A DNA stretch of 64,000 nucleotides from Podospora pseudoanserina. Lineage: Eukaryota > Ascomycota > Sordariomycetes > Sordariales > Podosporaceae. Where the stretch lies: positions 3,472,001 to 3,536,000 of the forward strand of contig NC_085925.1 of assembly GCF_035222485.1 (NCBI RefSeq). Direction: 5' to 3'. Each line of letters begins with the position of its first letter. The stretch's first letter is position 1. Below are positions 49,301 to 64,000 of this stretch, in pieces. The translations under genes were made by a program, and so were the position numbers. Under the pieces are notes generated by a model. That model worked only from the letters and a program-made list of their open reading frames with translations, was not told the DNA's origin and did no database searches.

Positions 49301-52300
49301 AATCATCGACGACTACAACGTCGCGGCAGTTCGTGAGGATGGGGCTGTTGAGGGCGAGTTGGCGGATCCTAACGACATTTACGACCCTTCGCAGCCTTAC
49401 AACAAGAACCAATACGTTGCCTGGCATGGCGCCAGCGCGGTGTACCACTCCAATGCACCTACTGTTCCGCAGCAAAACGCCAAGGTCGACACGAAGAAAC
49501 GTAGAGTGGCCGTCAACGACATGAATTGGCAACTTGAGCACGCCCGTGAGGCGAGGTATGTATACTCGCTTACCCGACACCTGTCTCCCGCCCGCCACTG
49601 ACACCTGAACAGCCAATACAACAGCATCCTGACCGATATGCGCCGCCAGAATGTCAAGGGGGTTTACAACGTCATGACCAACTTGATGCACTATCCCCGC
49701 ATCTCCCAGCCAACCCACGCCAGAATCGAACAGGTTTTCGACAGCGGCAAAGGCGAGGACGCCGAAGAGAGCAGCACATTTCCTCCGCTTGAGCCGTCCA
49801 TCTCTCGGAACTTTCTGGTCATGGATACCTACATGGAGACGCCCCCGGCCGGCATCTCGCCAGCCGCCTACGAAGTGCCATTCCGCACGTCCCGTGCTGA
49901 CTACGAAGCTTCAGCAGCTGCCGACCCTCTAGCACCATTTCGAGGACTTTCGGTTATATCTGACGACATCATTGCCGAGTTGCCCCCGGACTGCCGGGCT
50001 GCTTTCGACAAGGCCAGACAAGAAGAGGTCGACTGGTTTAACAAGTGGGGCGATGAAGCCAAGAATACTTCAAGACGTGAGCCAATTGTGGACAAGGCCA
50101 TTGTGCCGTATCCTGTGATGATGCATTAATTCATGTTTGGAGGAAGTTTTTGTAACTAATCTTTTTTCTTTTTTCCCTTTCTTTTTTAGTTCTGGGCTCT
50201 GGGTTTAATACTTTGACTTCTGCGTCTGACTTTGTTGGTCTGCACGAGGGGGAATATAGCCCCGGTATTTTTGCCAGTTTGGAGCAGCCTATTTCTGCTG
50301 AGGGCGCCCAGGGGGCTGGGACACTTTGGCCTCGTCCGCAGGCTCATTATCAGGCTGCTCCCGCCGCAGGGTTCACGGATCAGGAGTGGGCGGGTCTGGG
50401 GGACCATGGGAGAGCGCAGTTCAGCGTTTAGGAAAGACCTGTGCCCTTTGGTCCCCAGGCCGTTCCTTTCGAGAACACCAACATTGCATCCCAAGGCTTT
50501 CCTGTCGAGAACACCAATAACGCTACCGAGACGAAGCCACCGGCCAAGAGGAAGCGTCAGCGAACCAAGAAGGATGCTGTTCCTGAGCCTCCTGCAGTTC
50601 GTGGTGACTTGTTTCTCGATGCCGCCAGCGGCCTGGTTCCAGTTTCTGCTGGGTCAAAGAGGCGAAGGGGCCGTCCTGCTGTTTCGGCTCACAGCGTTGT
50701 CCCTAATGCTCAATCTACCCCCGGCCTGCCTCTGCTTTCGCCTGCTCCTGCCAAACACTATGGTGCTGGGGTCTTGAACGGTCACGACTCGGTATCAAGC
50801 ATGATAGGGGCCCGGTTTGCGTCTGAAGCACAGTCTATTGCTCAGTCTGTTCCCAACTTGCTGGTACTTGCGCCCGCCCCGCCCAACATCCATGGCCATG
50901 GGGTTCTGAACGGTCACGACACGGTATCGAGCATGCCTGGGGCCCAGTTTGCCTCTGAGGTACCGCCTGCTCTGTTGAGTGGCAACGCTATGCCTAATGC
51001 TCAGTCTTCCACTGGTCTGACGGTTCTTGCGCCTGCGCCGCCCAACAACCATGGCCATGGTCTTTTAAACGGCCACGACACGGTATCGAGCATGCTTGGG
51101 GCTCAGTTTGCAGCTGAGGCAGCGCCTGCTGTTCCGGCGCCGTCGTCCAATGTTGCAGCCGGGTTCCTGAACGGTCACGACACTGTGTCTAGCATGATCG
51201 CGGCTCAGATTCACTCTGGGGTGATGCCTACTCCGTTGCCGGATTTGGCTGCTACTATGCGGCCGAGCCCGAGGAAGAGGCGTTAAGTTCAGGTCCTAGG
51301 GTCTTTGTATGTACTATCACGGGATTTGCGTGGCGTTGTTGGGTTTGGTTTTCTAATTTCTGTTTTTCATTTCCGCCAGGTTCTTTTGATTTTCAGGGTG
51401 GCCTCTAGTCAGGAGACTTTGGCATTTTCTTTCTGATTTGGGACTACAAGAAGGCATTTACTTGGGGAAAGAAGAGCTATGGGCGTTGTATCGGGAGGGA
51501 CTTATTGTTTGGGAAATGCGGAAAAGAAAATGGAGGGGAGGAAAATTTGTTGGCTTATGTTGGAGTCTCTCTCCCATATTCGGGCTCCCTGTGTGGTTGT
51601 GAGTGGAATGATGAGCACAACGCATGATAAAGGGAGGGCTACAGGGAGATGTGTGGACTGTGGATGGGAGGAAATGGATAGGCAGGGGGGGATTTAGATG
51701 GGGAATGGATGTTGTGCTAGTGTATGTGGGTGTTGCCCTGGGATCAATTTCTGTGCCGACTTTGTGAGGGATATGTATGGTCAAGAATTATACTGATGAT
51801 AGACTTGAGAGACGCTCTCTGTCAAAAGAGTAAATGTTGATTCTAACCCCCAGCAGCTGTTTGACTTGCCATGTGGCGTGTACAGTACAAAATACTGAGA
51901 TGTCTAGACGTTTTGAAGAGCAGAAATACGGAGAAGGAGCAAGAGTGTAGGGGTGAGTTTATGGAATATGACAGATCTGATATATACAGAGATGGAGGAA
52001 GCAGCAGATCATGCATTGTGTCTTGTCCCTCCGACTGTTGCCCTTCTGTCGTATTCAGTAAGGTTGCAAAACTATAAAGCATATGTGTAACTGTGCAGGA
52101 TTGGGACCTGTCCAGCTCCATCAACTAGGTACCTTGATCATTTGAGGGCCTTCCACCGTTTCGAAGCTCCAAGATTCTGCGACTGGTAAGGGGGGTCCCA
52201 ATCTCCAGACACTGACCACCATAAATATGCCAGAACTGTCGACTACGACACCGGCAGGGTACTCCCGCACAAGGCATTCGGGACCGAATGGTCGATAAAG

Positions 52301-55300
52301 GGGATTCCAAGAGTTCTTCTGGCGGCTGCCAAAATACGAATCATGCATCTCTGCCCAAGGCTTGCAGCTAGGTTGGTCTTTTGACGCGGGAGGATGGCAT
52401 CCAATGGCCTAGAGGGCTCGATCGAGATCTTGCATTATCTGCCTTTTTTCCCCCTTCCCCTTCATTTAGATGTTCCCTCATCCATGGGCTTGCCTACCCT
52501 CTGCTGTCTACCTACTGGGCTCTGTAAGTCCTTTGTGCAACAGCAAAAGTGCATGTGATGGATGTAATTTGTTGCCGATTTGAAGAGAGCGTGGTTCCAA
52601 TCCCTTTCTGGCGGGATATGTCTTATCTCTGAGGCTCATCAGGGTAACGTTGTGAAGCCGTTGGAGGGTGCGGCCTGGAAATGTGTGTCCCTGCCATAGG
52701 CAGAGACTGAATCCTCAGGCACGGAAAGTGAAGCAAGCGTGAGGAAGTTTCGAGATGTTGATTCTAAGGAACCCCCCATGCCATGGACAGAACAACTGGC
52801 ACTGTAAAAAGTCAAGGCAAGAGAGGATAGTATCCTGACCCACATATCAAAAGATAGTTACGAGGCCTTGAAAGATAGTTAAGAGGCCTTAAAAGATTTA
52901 AAAAGCCTATCTTTATCTAAACAGGTATAAGGTAAGTTGAGAGTTATTATACCTATCTATTACTGATTTGGAGTACCGGTTATCTTATCCACGACGTGCC
53001 TACCTACCCAGAAGCTACAGACAAACAAGTCTTCAAAACTGATTTGCATGTTGAAATTGAACAGATTGGATATGAAGCGCTTGTCACATGTCCGTCATAC
53101 AAGCATTTGTTCTAGAGGGTGCGTGCGTGTCTTGACGACAGTCGTCTCGGCTACTGCAGGAGTTGATGCCTCAAGTTGCAGCTCTGATGCTCGGGATGCT
53201 TTGGGTTTATGCCATGCAGGTGGTGGTGCTTGCAGCGGAAATTCGTTCGCTGTGTCAACACCTCAGTGAGAGACTAACATTATGTGAACCTTTATGCGGC
53301 ATAAATCCAAGATTGGGTACAATCGCCGTTCATATGATGGGTTATGATGAGGTCCTTCTACGTTGGGACTACATGTCGGCCTGGACATGTACCGACTCCG
53401 AACATTTGCATGGAGGAGAACTTCCAGCGTCTCTGATGGGAAAGCCGAAGTGGTCAATCCTGCAAAACGGTTTGAAAGGAAAGAAGGGTAGCAATCCCGA
53501 GCCTGATTTCCGTGTGTTGTGCCACTCCTCTCGTGACGAGTCCAGGCACCGTACAGCATACAGGCAGAGTACCACTGTCATATCCGCTGTGGCTGCTTGC
53601 TGCCTGTCAATATTGACGTCTCCCTCCGTCTGTCTGTCTCCCAACCTCTCCAGCTTTCCTCCGGCGGAAATACGGACACGGGGTAAAAGACAACCCTACT
53701 GCATCTGGTAGGCCGCAAGGCACTGCTGCGCAAGAAAAAGATCGCTCCCTCTCCTGTTGCACCTCCCCACTCACACCTCAACAGTTAAACCCACACATCG
53801 AACTTGACTCTTCACGATCGTTCAAACCTGCCTCACGTAACGCGGAGAGTTCGCCACCCGTAAAACCAACCCTACCTTACTCTTTCTGAACGGACGAACA
53901 GCTCCTGAACTGATTGGTATGTGCATGATGCAATGCACGCCCTACAGTCACCTCTCGTGGGAACACTCGCTCAAAAACAAAAGAAAAAAAGTTCTTACCG
54001 CATCATCACGAGACTTGTTCAAAGTTTCCTTCCTCATCAACTTTGCCCAAGCGCTGCGCTCAATAACTTTTCCAACTCCTTGGGGATACCGCCGGATGTG
54101 ACCTTGAAGGCGAACGGCGGCCGTGGCGGGTAAGCCCGATTTTGTGTTGGCGCGGGGGAAAGCTGTAAGAAAGCCGGAATATCTGCATAGTGTCAGTCTA
54201 ATATGATCAGACTTGCAGAGTAGCACTGGGAAACGACAGTCGCCCCCCCCCGGATAAGTGATGAACTTGTCATATTTTCCACCGTTGACGCCGAACCCCG
54301 CGCTTGTCTTCTAGAGAGAAAAGAAGTGGGATATTTTTGTCCAGTTGTCCAAAGACGAAGTGGGCTGGTTTGGTGGTTGGCTGTGACAGCTCTCGCTGCC
54401 TTGCAGATTTCCGGGCCGGCCGTTTCGATTCTCTCTTCTTCTTCTTCCCTTCACATGGTCTCTCTTGTTGGGAATGGTTCAGTCAGTTTTGTCTTCCATT
54501 CATCCACGATCTGCGTCATCAACCATCCATCATGAACCTCTCAAAAGACCCTGATGATCCAGATCAACACCGCCACAACTGGCCGTGTCCTCGTCATCAA
54601 CAAGGAAAGACCCTGAACAAAAACTGAAGAAAAATTAAAATAAAAAAAAACCTCGATCTGAAAAAAAAATTAGGGGTCCAGCATGGACGATGCCGACTCT
54701 GTCCCAACCCACAATTGGAACATCCAGAACAAATCGACACTTCTCTTTTCCAATGGAGTATTGTCATTCGATCTTCCAGCCAAGCTCAGGAAAGCCAAGC
54801 TCTTCCTGCCCTGTTGCCTCCCCTCATCTGTCATACCCTTCCCAAAGCGGGAAAAAACGATGAATAATACGACTGCGGTAATTTTTGGTTTTTGATGCTC
54901 GTCTTTCGCGGATATTTTTTCTTAGGGGACTGTTACGGAAGAAAAAACCCCACAAACAAGCCCCACCCCAGAACAACTGTTACGCTAGGAGGCTAGCTAG
55001 CTATCAGACGGTCTTGGCCTCTGTCTTTTTTTTCTTTCTTTCCTTTTCGCTTTTTTGTATTGGGGGTTACAGCAAACTCCACCTCTCCTCACTTGCCCCT
55101 CTCTCCGCGCACGGGGCAGTTTTGCTGCCCAACTCCGATTCTAGCCATACACAGACGCCGGAGCCCGAGGGAATGCAGCGTTAAGCTGAAAGCTGTCGAG
55201 GGGACGAACGGAGACGACGACGGCACCAGCTCGCGGTAGATGCCGGAGGCCAGCTTTTGCAAAACAAGGAGATGGAGGTGTCCGTCAGCACGAGACAGGG

Positions 55301-58300
55301 TGGAGACCACTCGGACGTAACAGGGAGCCCAGATCGGCCGTCCGGCACGGTGGACGCCGGCCGGTGGTGGGCTAGGAGAATAGATCGGATCTGACTTTTG
55401 TATTGTTGGTTGCTGCCGAAAATGTGCGCTACCTACCCCTCCCGCCCCTCATCTGTTCACCATCTAGCAGGAATGGCAGATGAATTCATGATGCTCTCGG
55501 TATGTTTCGTAATCGAGCCTACGTCTGTACATGACGAGGCATCGCGGATAGGTCGGGGGAACAAAAAAACGGTTAACGGTATTTGGTGGCCGGTAATCGA
55601 CGGTTGGGAAAGCCGGCCTCGTCCAACAAAGTGACCTGACCTTGCTCACTGCTCAGACAAAACAGCATGACGATTCCTTCTAGGCAGCTGAACCAGCCTA
55701 TGAACAGCTGACGACTCACGACTCGTTGGATTTTCAACGTCAGCAGAGCCCTACCGAAAAAAGTTTGATTTGGTGGCCATGCACCTCCGCCGTTGTCGGC
55801 TTCACTTTGAGGTTTGCCGGTTTCTGAATCGTTGATAGGTAGACGACTCCAATGACTGGCCCGCCGAGGCAGAGTCGATCCCCCACCCAGTGCTGTGATT
55901 GCAATTCGACCACGATTGTACATGCAGACCTGGGAAGCGCTAGATTAGGGAAACCGTTCTGCAGGAGAAGGCATCGAATGCTGCCGGAGCGAATGAAAAC
56001 CTCCGAACCGGCCCCAGTGCCTTGCGTCTCGACCACACCATCACCGGCTCTGCAGCTTGTGCATTTCTACCAGCTTGGAAGCTCTCTGTTGCTGTTCTTC
56101 TTCGACGTGGTTCTGGCCTCAGTTGAATGCATCCAACCGAGGAAAGGTGACGCAGTGGGGAAGGTTGGAGAATCCCCCCTCGAGGCGTTCCATGCACGGC
56201 GATGAAAAGAGGTAGACGATGGGAATGGGCTTGCCACACCGCCTACTAAAGCATGCGAGTGCTGCCAATGTGGAGTTTTCTATGCCAGTCTGCTTCCGGC
56301 ATGCACAGCAGTGGCTATCATTAATCAGCACCTTGGGGGAGCGGAAGCCGGCGAGACTGGTCGTGAGGTCACTGCTGTGGTTCAGCTCCCACAAGGTGAC
56401 CCCGAAGAAGAAGCTGGGTGGGTGACCGAGTGTGGTGGTGGTCCGGCTGAGAAAGACGTCACTGTTTGAAGGGTCATAGCCATAATTTGGCCCCTTCGTC
56501 AACCACGTGAAGGAGAGGCCGGCTTGTAAAACTTGCCCTGCCTGCCATCTATCTCCTGTGATCGGGGTTCGAGTTCTGACACATATCTGCAGGAGGTAGA
56601 CATGCGGCAAAGCTTCCCGTACTCGAGCATGCGGAACAACGCTGGCAAATGCGGCCGAAATAGCAATTGTGCGGCATGGAAGCCAGTTTGCCGGACCTGC
56701 TGACAAGAGATGTTTCGCCAGAGGTTGCAGAAAAGCAAAAGCAAAGCTTCTGCTGTGGCTCCTGAGACTGCCGAGAGGATTTCGTCAGTTGCGGCTCTAT
56801 CCACCGTGTTCGCCATGCAAACTCGATAAATATCCTCGAAAGAGGGGTCCTCCGTTTTGCCATTCGATGCTTTCAAGCGCTGGAGGTTCATCTCCATGGG
56901 GTAAGAGGCCATGTAATTACCGTTCTTGTGGTTGGCCCAGCCCTTCGGTTGGCTGTTGAAACTCGGAGGGGGGGAAGGGGGGCTGCTGAAGGGAGCTTCA
57001 CTAGATGTCGCGCAAAAAGCGTGTCATTGAAAAACAGACAGCGGTTGATCCGACCAGTCATGCGAGGATACCCCCCGATCCGAAAATCCCCACCTCTCTT
57101 CAACAAAAATGTTTGCTGTTGTTGCAGTAAGCGCACAGTTGCATTTCGATAACACACACTGAAGGTATGGTGAAAGCTTTGGCATGTCGTATGCTATGTC
57201 AAGTCTTGTGATGACGGACTGCCATGGTTGTAGCCTTCTGGTTGACTCTTCCACCTTCGAATTTGATCGACTCACGCTTTTCTGACACGGAAAAGATCTG
57301 GTGGTTGGGTGTCATTGTTCAGCTCCCCGAGCCATGGAACAGGCGAAAAAGACAACTGGATAGGGTGGATGGAGTGGTCTCCCGGCAGCACGGTCCCATT
57401 GGCCTCGCGCCGCGACAAGCCAGGTTTTGACCGCTTCGTCCAGATCTCTAGGCCGGCACCAGTGGGGTATTCGTAGCCTCCTCGAGAAACGCAGAAACCA
57501 CTGAGGGTTGTTTCCCCTGAATTGTCCTTCCTGACTCGCGTCTCCGGAATGTTATTACAAGAGAAAGACCGGGCTTCAGGGTCCAGTGCCTGTACCTGAA
57601 CCCGAACGCAAAAGAGCTGCCGATATCATCGTGTTGTTGTTATTCAAGGCCAAGAAGTTGCGCGCATTTTTGACCGACCCGAGATGAAGGTTAGCAAACC
57701 CCCCATTCCAAGACGGGTTTGGTCGGTCCGTGGGCAATTTTCAAATTTGGCAGCACAGTTGGAGGGCCAGTTTTCCGGGTCCTGAAGGATGCTGGACGGG
57801 GGTACGTACCGGCCATGTTGTATCAGCCGTTGGAAACTGTCGCTTGTAGCGGTGTTTGTTTTTCATGAGAGTTTCAAGCTTTCAACTTGCTGGTACTGGC
57901 GTCGAGAACGCTTCGAGTCTTCAAAGTCTACTGATCTTCAAGCACAAGACGGTGGATTGTTGACAGATGGCACTGATGTCAAGCTGGAGTTGGCTTGGGG
58001 CTGATGCTGGCTAGCCTGTGGCTGACAGAGCCACCATCTCGGGCTGTGAACGGTGAACTGAAGAGAAGGACTCATGAATCTGGAGGTTGAAGCGCCGCTT
58101 TCAATCAGGAACAAATTTGGAGGACTGGACGGGATGTTCACATGGGAGATGGAAGGCTTGCGTTGTTCGAGCCCTTCTCCTCATCCGATATTGCACTTCC
58201 ATTATTGATGTACCCGTGGCCCTGAGACAGGGACATTGGTACTTTGGGAAACCGGCCCCTCTGGTAATTGTGGAAATTACATGGGCCACGCGGTCATGAT

Positions 58301-61300
58301 CGATGAGGCTGGGGCTGCACCCCGAGGGAGTCGCAGTAGAAATCTCATCCCACGCTGATGTGGGACCAAGAGTTGCACTGTTGTTTGCCTAGCAGTTTTG
58401 GGTGAGGGTTTCGCGCTGCCACTGTTTCCTCTCTAATGACGGGGCTGGATCTCGAAGACCACACAATTTCAAGAGGCTCGTGTTTGCTTCATGACAAAGC
58501 TCTCTCTTACGAGTCAATCAAGCAGAGGGCATCAGGGCATTAGCACGGCTAGCTCCTGACGACCCGGCTGCCTGGATGATCGATTTATTTCTCCTTCTGT
58601 ACAAAAGACCACTTCTGGGAATCTGGAATTTGGACAAATTGGTGCGAGGGCTCTTAACCAACCCTGAGTGGGGGGGACAAGACAAGAGATGGCTGGTGCT
58701 CGTGTTCCACGCCCCTTCGATGGTCCGTTACCCAGCCCTTGCTCCCTGTTTTGGTGTACCCGTGGCGTGCCGAACGGGGCGGGTCCTGGTTGAGAAACGA
58801 GAAACGGTGAGTGGATGTTGACGACAAATTGGCCACCCTGGAGATGGCGGTTGTCGTGCACGATTGGCAAGCCCTGATCATTTCCGTCATACCGTGCAGC
58901 AGACCAGCAGCAGAGTCGCACCAGTTTCTGATGCACACTCCCCCCAGCCAAAAAAACGCCTCTCAGCACACCGCAGCGCCTTCCAGGTTGTGAGTGGGCG
59001 CGAGGATTCGCAGGAGCAGCATGACCACGGCGGCCACGGATGGTGATGGGAGTGACGGGAAGTGAATCAAGCGCTCATTGTCAACCTGGCCCCAAGGACC
59101 CGCGTCTGCTGACGATGGATAGTTGTTAGCAATAGCAGGTGTCTGCTATTGTCCATTGTCTATGACTTCTCGTCAAAAAGGTTGCTGATAGGGTTGTAGA
59201 GGCACAGAATCATAGAATCATCAGGAGAGTTGGGTCGTGACCAATAGCGGGAATGATTTTGGAGAAGTGACTGTTTTACTCCAAGCCTGCGCCCAGGCCA
59301 ACCGGCGGTGGGTCACTAACAGAAGTCTTCCTCGCCCCATCAGCCAGCCAGCGTGTTCCCAGTGAACCCACCCGCTGCTCCGCTTCGCTAGCTCCCAAAT
59401 CCCAGCGGCATCACTCGGCCCAGCACTCTTTTTTTTTTCTCCCCTTCTATCTCCAGGTCCCTCCTCCCCCTTCTCACCTCCCCCAACACCACGCCGTGCT
59501 CTCCTCCATTCCCCCCCTCGACCATCGCAGAATCCGCCAAGCATCGACCGACCGACCGACGAACGACCAAATTCAGTTTTGTGTTGTTCTTTGTTGTTGT
59601 TGTCACGACAGGATTCGGGTGGTGTTGGCCTTCGTTGTCTCGAACGGAATCCGGGAAAACAGCGCCTCCTCAGCGAGCGGTTTTTTCGGCCTTGGGTGTG
59701 TGTGTGTGTGTTGTTGTTTCGCCCACCAGCACAACAGCAACTCTTTTGGAGGATACCCGTCACTTCAACACCAGTGCGGATCGCGTGGTGCCATCACTTT
59801 TTTCCTTTAGGTCAGTACCTTGTTCTTTAAGACGTTGGTCGCCGGACCCTCGCTATCGGAAGAGGCGTCTTGAGTTTCGACCAACGACCACCACCACGCG
59901 CCCTGTCCGCCCATCCTCTCTTGTTTTGGTCTCCAGTTCTCAACGTTGACCTCGGCCACCCGCACCGGGCCGTAGTGTCATCAGCACACGCCACCGATCT
60001 ACCACACATCTGCCTGCTGCCTGGGAACAAAACTCGTCTCGAGGGGACCCAGAAACGTCTTTCGCCTTTGCCAGTTGCTGCTTTTTTTTTTGGCCGGGGG
60101 TGTCGGACTGACCTTTTAATTCAACGCAGTGCTTCGACATTCCCTTTTCCTTTCGATCCTAGCGTTTTCCACGTTTCGACAGGCTTTCATTTGAGCCTTT
60201 GCTTGCCATCGCGAATTCGCAAGGCAACCAAGTCGCTGATCGACACCAACTCATCACTGTAGAGGATAAGACCTACACTCTATGGCTCAGAAAGCTTAGT
60301 AGATCTCGATCGCACCTCTCCCTTCGAGATCACCTCCTACGACACTTCGTGCTCTGGAAATAGAGCGCCTAGCCCGCCTTAGTCCAGCTGCTCGAGGCAG
60401 TTCGCCAACTCAGATCTACACTCTCCACCCTTCGATCTTGACTCATTCCATCAACATGCCTGGAGGCGTTTGCGCTGTTCTCGACTACGATGTCGAGCTC
60501 ATGGCCGACTATGTTTCCGAGATGGCCACCCGCGTGGTGATGCCACGGAACACGGTGAACCCGGCTTTCCGGAAGTACGTCTCGGGGATACTGTCTTCGA
60601 CTCGTCTTCCCCGGACTACCATTCTGCTCGGTCTCAACTACCTCGCCAAGCGCATCAACATGATGCCCGCTGGTGCAGTCCAGAACGAGGGCGAGATTTG
60701 GGGTCTCCTGACCATCGCTCTTCTTCTCGGAAGCAAGTTTCTTGATGACAACACTTTTCAGAACAAGTCTTGGTCGGAGGTCAGTGGCATCCCAGTTCGC
60801 GATTTGAACACTCTGGAATACGAGTGGTTGGCTGCCATCGGCTGGGTTCTCTACGTCAATCTGGACGAGAGCAAAGACTACAATGCCTGGCTCGACAATT
60901 GGACCGAGTGGAAGGAGACCAAGAAGCGCCAGCAGCACCAGGCCAGCCGTGAACGTCTTGCTGCTCTCGTCACCCCCATCGATACCGACGTTTCCCGTGC
61001 CCGCAACCAGCACGTGTACTCCTCTTGGCATCAGCAGCAAGTTGCCGAGTATGAGCGCCTGTCGAGCATGAAGCGTGGCCAGGCTACCCCTCCGGCCTAC
61101 AGACACGAGCAAGCCTCGTGGGGTTATATGGCGTGGCCTCAGCCTACTGCTCCCTTGACGCCTCCCGATTCTGGCTACGGCACTCCCGAGTATACCAACT
61201 CGGCTACTTCTTGCAACTCGCACTACGCTGAGTGGTTTGACCGCGCCATTGTCGGTGGCTCCAACACCTCGAGGCACTACCAGCAACCCGCACCCGCTTA

Positions 61301-64000
61301 CAGCGGATACCGCCACGCTGGGCAGAACACCCGCAATGCCGGCAATTATGGCGGCTTTTACAGCCACAACATTTGGGAACACCCCGGCCCCGACTGCACC
61401 TGCAGCAGCTGCGTTTCGGTTCACAAGCAGCCCTCCTATTTCTTCGCTCACAGCTATGGCCAGCCTGTTGCTGGCTAAGCGATTGTATTCACACCAATGC
61501 GCACATGAGCGAGCGCATAAAGTCAAGCTGGTGATGCCGTTGGCAGCCAGTTTTACAGATGAAAAAGGCGTTTACGCGGCGCCACTTATTCCACTGCATC
61601 GTCTGCTGGACACGGTTTCCTTTTTTTCGGCACATTAAAGAATCGATATATTGCATTCAGATACCCGGAGCGATGACGAGGCGGAACGATCAGGATACCC
61701 CCAAGGCGATGTGACACGGTCCATCAACTTTGCTATTCGCCGGTGTCCCAAGATTCTCTTGCCGCCAGTCATCCTTTTCTAATGACTTTCCTCTTCGGTA
61801 TACGGTTCACTATTTCATACAGCGGCGTTTGCGGATTTTTATTTCACTTTCCTTTCGAAACCGGTTATAGAATCGACTCGGCCGACCAGCACCTCGCGCC
61901 GCGCCGACGACGGCAATCGACAGACCTTGCTTGCTTGGCACATGTTCAAGGCCGCAATGCACCGTGCGTGTGTGGCCCGTTCGTTATCAGATGAACTGAG
62001 TCGGCCGCATCGAGCGCCGCCCTTCTAATATCCCGCCCGTTTGGAGGGTCTGATCGCGCTGGTCTTTTTTTCCTAGCTTTATCAAAACCCGGCGGAACGC
62101 TTTTCGTTTAGAGCAACATACCCCTGGGCTTTTTCAGTCATACGTTCAAATGACACGGCGCCCAAACCAGACGGGGGCTTTTTTTTTCCTTGTCAAAAAG
62201 TTTTGTGGGGCATGGTACATATATTCTGCTTTTTCGTGGTGTCTTTGTTGGTTTTTTTCGGTTTTTTCGTGTTTGCGGAATTGGTTCAAGAGGTTCAAAA
62301 AGTTGGGCTCACCGTGTGGTCATGAGCATGTGTTTTTCAAAGCGATCAAAATGGGGGGTCTTTGCTGCTTTTCTTTGCCTATTTTTATTTTCTCTTGCAT
62401 TGTGTTTATTATTATTCTTTGGCCAGTTACGGGCTCAAGTGGTGTTGTTGATCACTTGGACACGGATGGGAACAGGCTCTCAGCAGTATGGTTCACAATG
62501 CCGCTGGCTTGTTATCCCGGGACATGTTTGGTTTCATCGACGGTGGCTTCTAGAGGGGTGTTGGGGGCTTTTTACTGGCATTTCAAGGTAGAGCAGAATG
62601 GCCCGGGGAACAATCGGGGGGAGTATACGCTTGGTGTTGTGTAATTTCTTTTGGCTCTTCTTTTTTCTTGTCACAGTGGAATTTTCTCTTGATGACGGGG
62701 TAGGTTATTTGGTTCGGCGATTCCCAAACACAACGACTTGATGAGGGTTTGAGGGAAACGAGGGGAAATGGGATCTGGGAGAGAATGGAATGTCAGGCCA
62801 GACAGGCTGACGGCGACTTTGCGATCAGCAAGGTCTAACAACAAAATGGGTGGTCTGGCAAGCCAGATGATGGTCATGGGGTCGTGGGCCCGACGGTAAT
62901 GATCGGAGAGGCAATAACGTGAGGGATTGAGATTTTTTCCTCGGCGTTCCCCAGGCAGTGTGGCAGCGAAGATGTTGCGAGCTCCTGGGATATTCTGCCA
63001 GCACCACCTAAGATAAAAAATAAATAAGAAGCAAAATTATGTGCACTATCTGTTCCTTATGCAATTGTGATTGTCTTGCGTGTGAGTGTGGTGTTGTTGT
63101 TGTTGTTGTTTTGGTGAGTCTTCGACCAGCCGGCAGCAGCTGTCACCCAGCTTATTTCAACGACATGTGTTGACTTGGACTCCATTCAACTTGTAACATC
63201 ACATTGCCTTTTCATGAATTCTGGAAGCTGCTGTTGTTTTCAATTCAGTTGTTTAACATTACATCCCAATTCATACTAACTTCATCTTTTTCTCACCGCA
63301 ACTTCACCCTCCATCATGTCCTCCCGCTTCGTCTCAGCCGGCTCAATAGACGCCACCACGGGCGAAGCCACCACCGAACACGCCGGCCCATCCGACTCCC
63401 AACAGCAGCAGCCACCACCCGTGAGCCAAAAGTCAAAGGAATGGGCAGAAGTCACCCAGCAGCTGGAATCCGACCGCCAGAGACGGATTCTCCAGGCGAA
63501 GCAAGCGCAGGAGGGAGGGGAGAAGAGTCTGTACGAGGTTCTCCAAGCGAACAAAGCGGCCAAGCAGGCCGAGTTTGAGGAGAAGAGCAAGTTGAAGAAT
63601 CAGTTTAGGGCTTTGGATGAGGACGAGATTGATTTTCTGGATGAGGTTGAGCGCCGGAGGAAGGAGGAGGAGGAGAGGAGGAGGAGAGAGGAGGAGGAGG
63701 GGCTGAGGGCGTTTAGGGAGATCAAATCTTCTAGGGAGAAGGGGGAGAGTGAGGAGGAGGAGGTGGAGGTGGAGGGGTGGGATTTTGGGGGGGAGGGGGG
63801 GAGGAGGAGGAAGCGGAGGGCGGAGGGGAGGAGGTTGTTGGTCAAGAAGGTGAAGAGGGAGGAGAAGATGGATGATGCTGAAGGGTCGCCGGCAGGGAAG
63901 CCGAGTGGTGGTTTGGTGGGTGGTGGCTCTGGTGGCGATAAGAAGGCGACAGAAGTGGTGGTGGACAAGGCTGCAGCAACTGCTTCAGTTCCAAAACCAG

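Overview
The window looks like a chromosome segment of a filamentous ascomycete (Pezizomycotina, most likely a sordariomycete and probably Sordariales). The reasons are: genes with several short GT-AG introns (about 45-110 nt) carrying CTRAC/CTAAT-like branch sites; Neurospora-type dispersed 5S rRNA; decayed repeats whose changes fit C-to-T repeat-induced point mutation (RIP); and product families typical of these fungi. The assignment is inferred from gene style, not from a database search.

Left part, about 1-29,650: accessory and decaying. It starts with two tail-to-tail paralogs of a small secreted protein, one decayed (816-1544) and one intact (2619-1884). Then come an MFS transporter (5084-3260), an SH3-type protein (6446-8713), an AAA+ ATPase pseudogene (10244-8793), a decayed F-box-like gene (10503-12247), a secreted amidase (14147-12415), and a divergent pair: an Hsp70-like ATPase (17557-15081) and a P-loop GTPase (18097-19016). 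From 19.6 kb on there are mainly relics: an NLR-like N-terminal scrap, a GH71-type C-terminal module, a Ty1/copia gag fossil, a 5S rRNA gene (20771-20889), an F-box pseudogene with RIP-like stops, a broken Ty3-type retroelement, a very AT-rich older Ty3 fossil split by an inverted pair of LTR-like copies, and the 3' end of a broken host gene.

Right part, about 29,950-64,000: conserved core genome. It begins at tRNA-Lys(UUU) and holds a PHD-finger protein, a mitochondrial class III CoA-transferase, a VPS9-CUE Rab5 exchange factor, initiator tRNA-Met, an ASNSD1-type asparagine synthetase-like protein, a multi-pass membrane protein, a single-pass membrane protein, TFIIB, an RSC7-type chromatin remodelling subunit, a Pho85-type (Pcl/Clg1) cyclin with a very long upstream region, and the start of a NIP30/FAM192A-type nuclear protein that leaves the window. 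Apart from the retroelements no single operon-like pathway is visible. The genes are independent units, and the clearest shared regulation is the 539-bp promoter between the Hsp70-like and GTPase genes.

The best candidates for something not yet described are the RSC7 gene, whose frame stays open for 285 codons after an in-frame TAG and encodes a repeat-bearing basic tail, and the divergent Hsp70-like/GTPase pair. The 9.2-kb gene-free tract before the cyclin also deserves transcript data.
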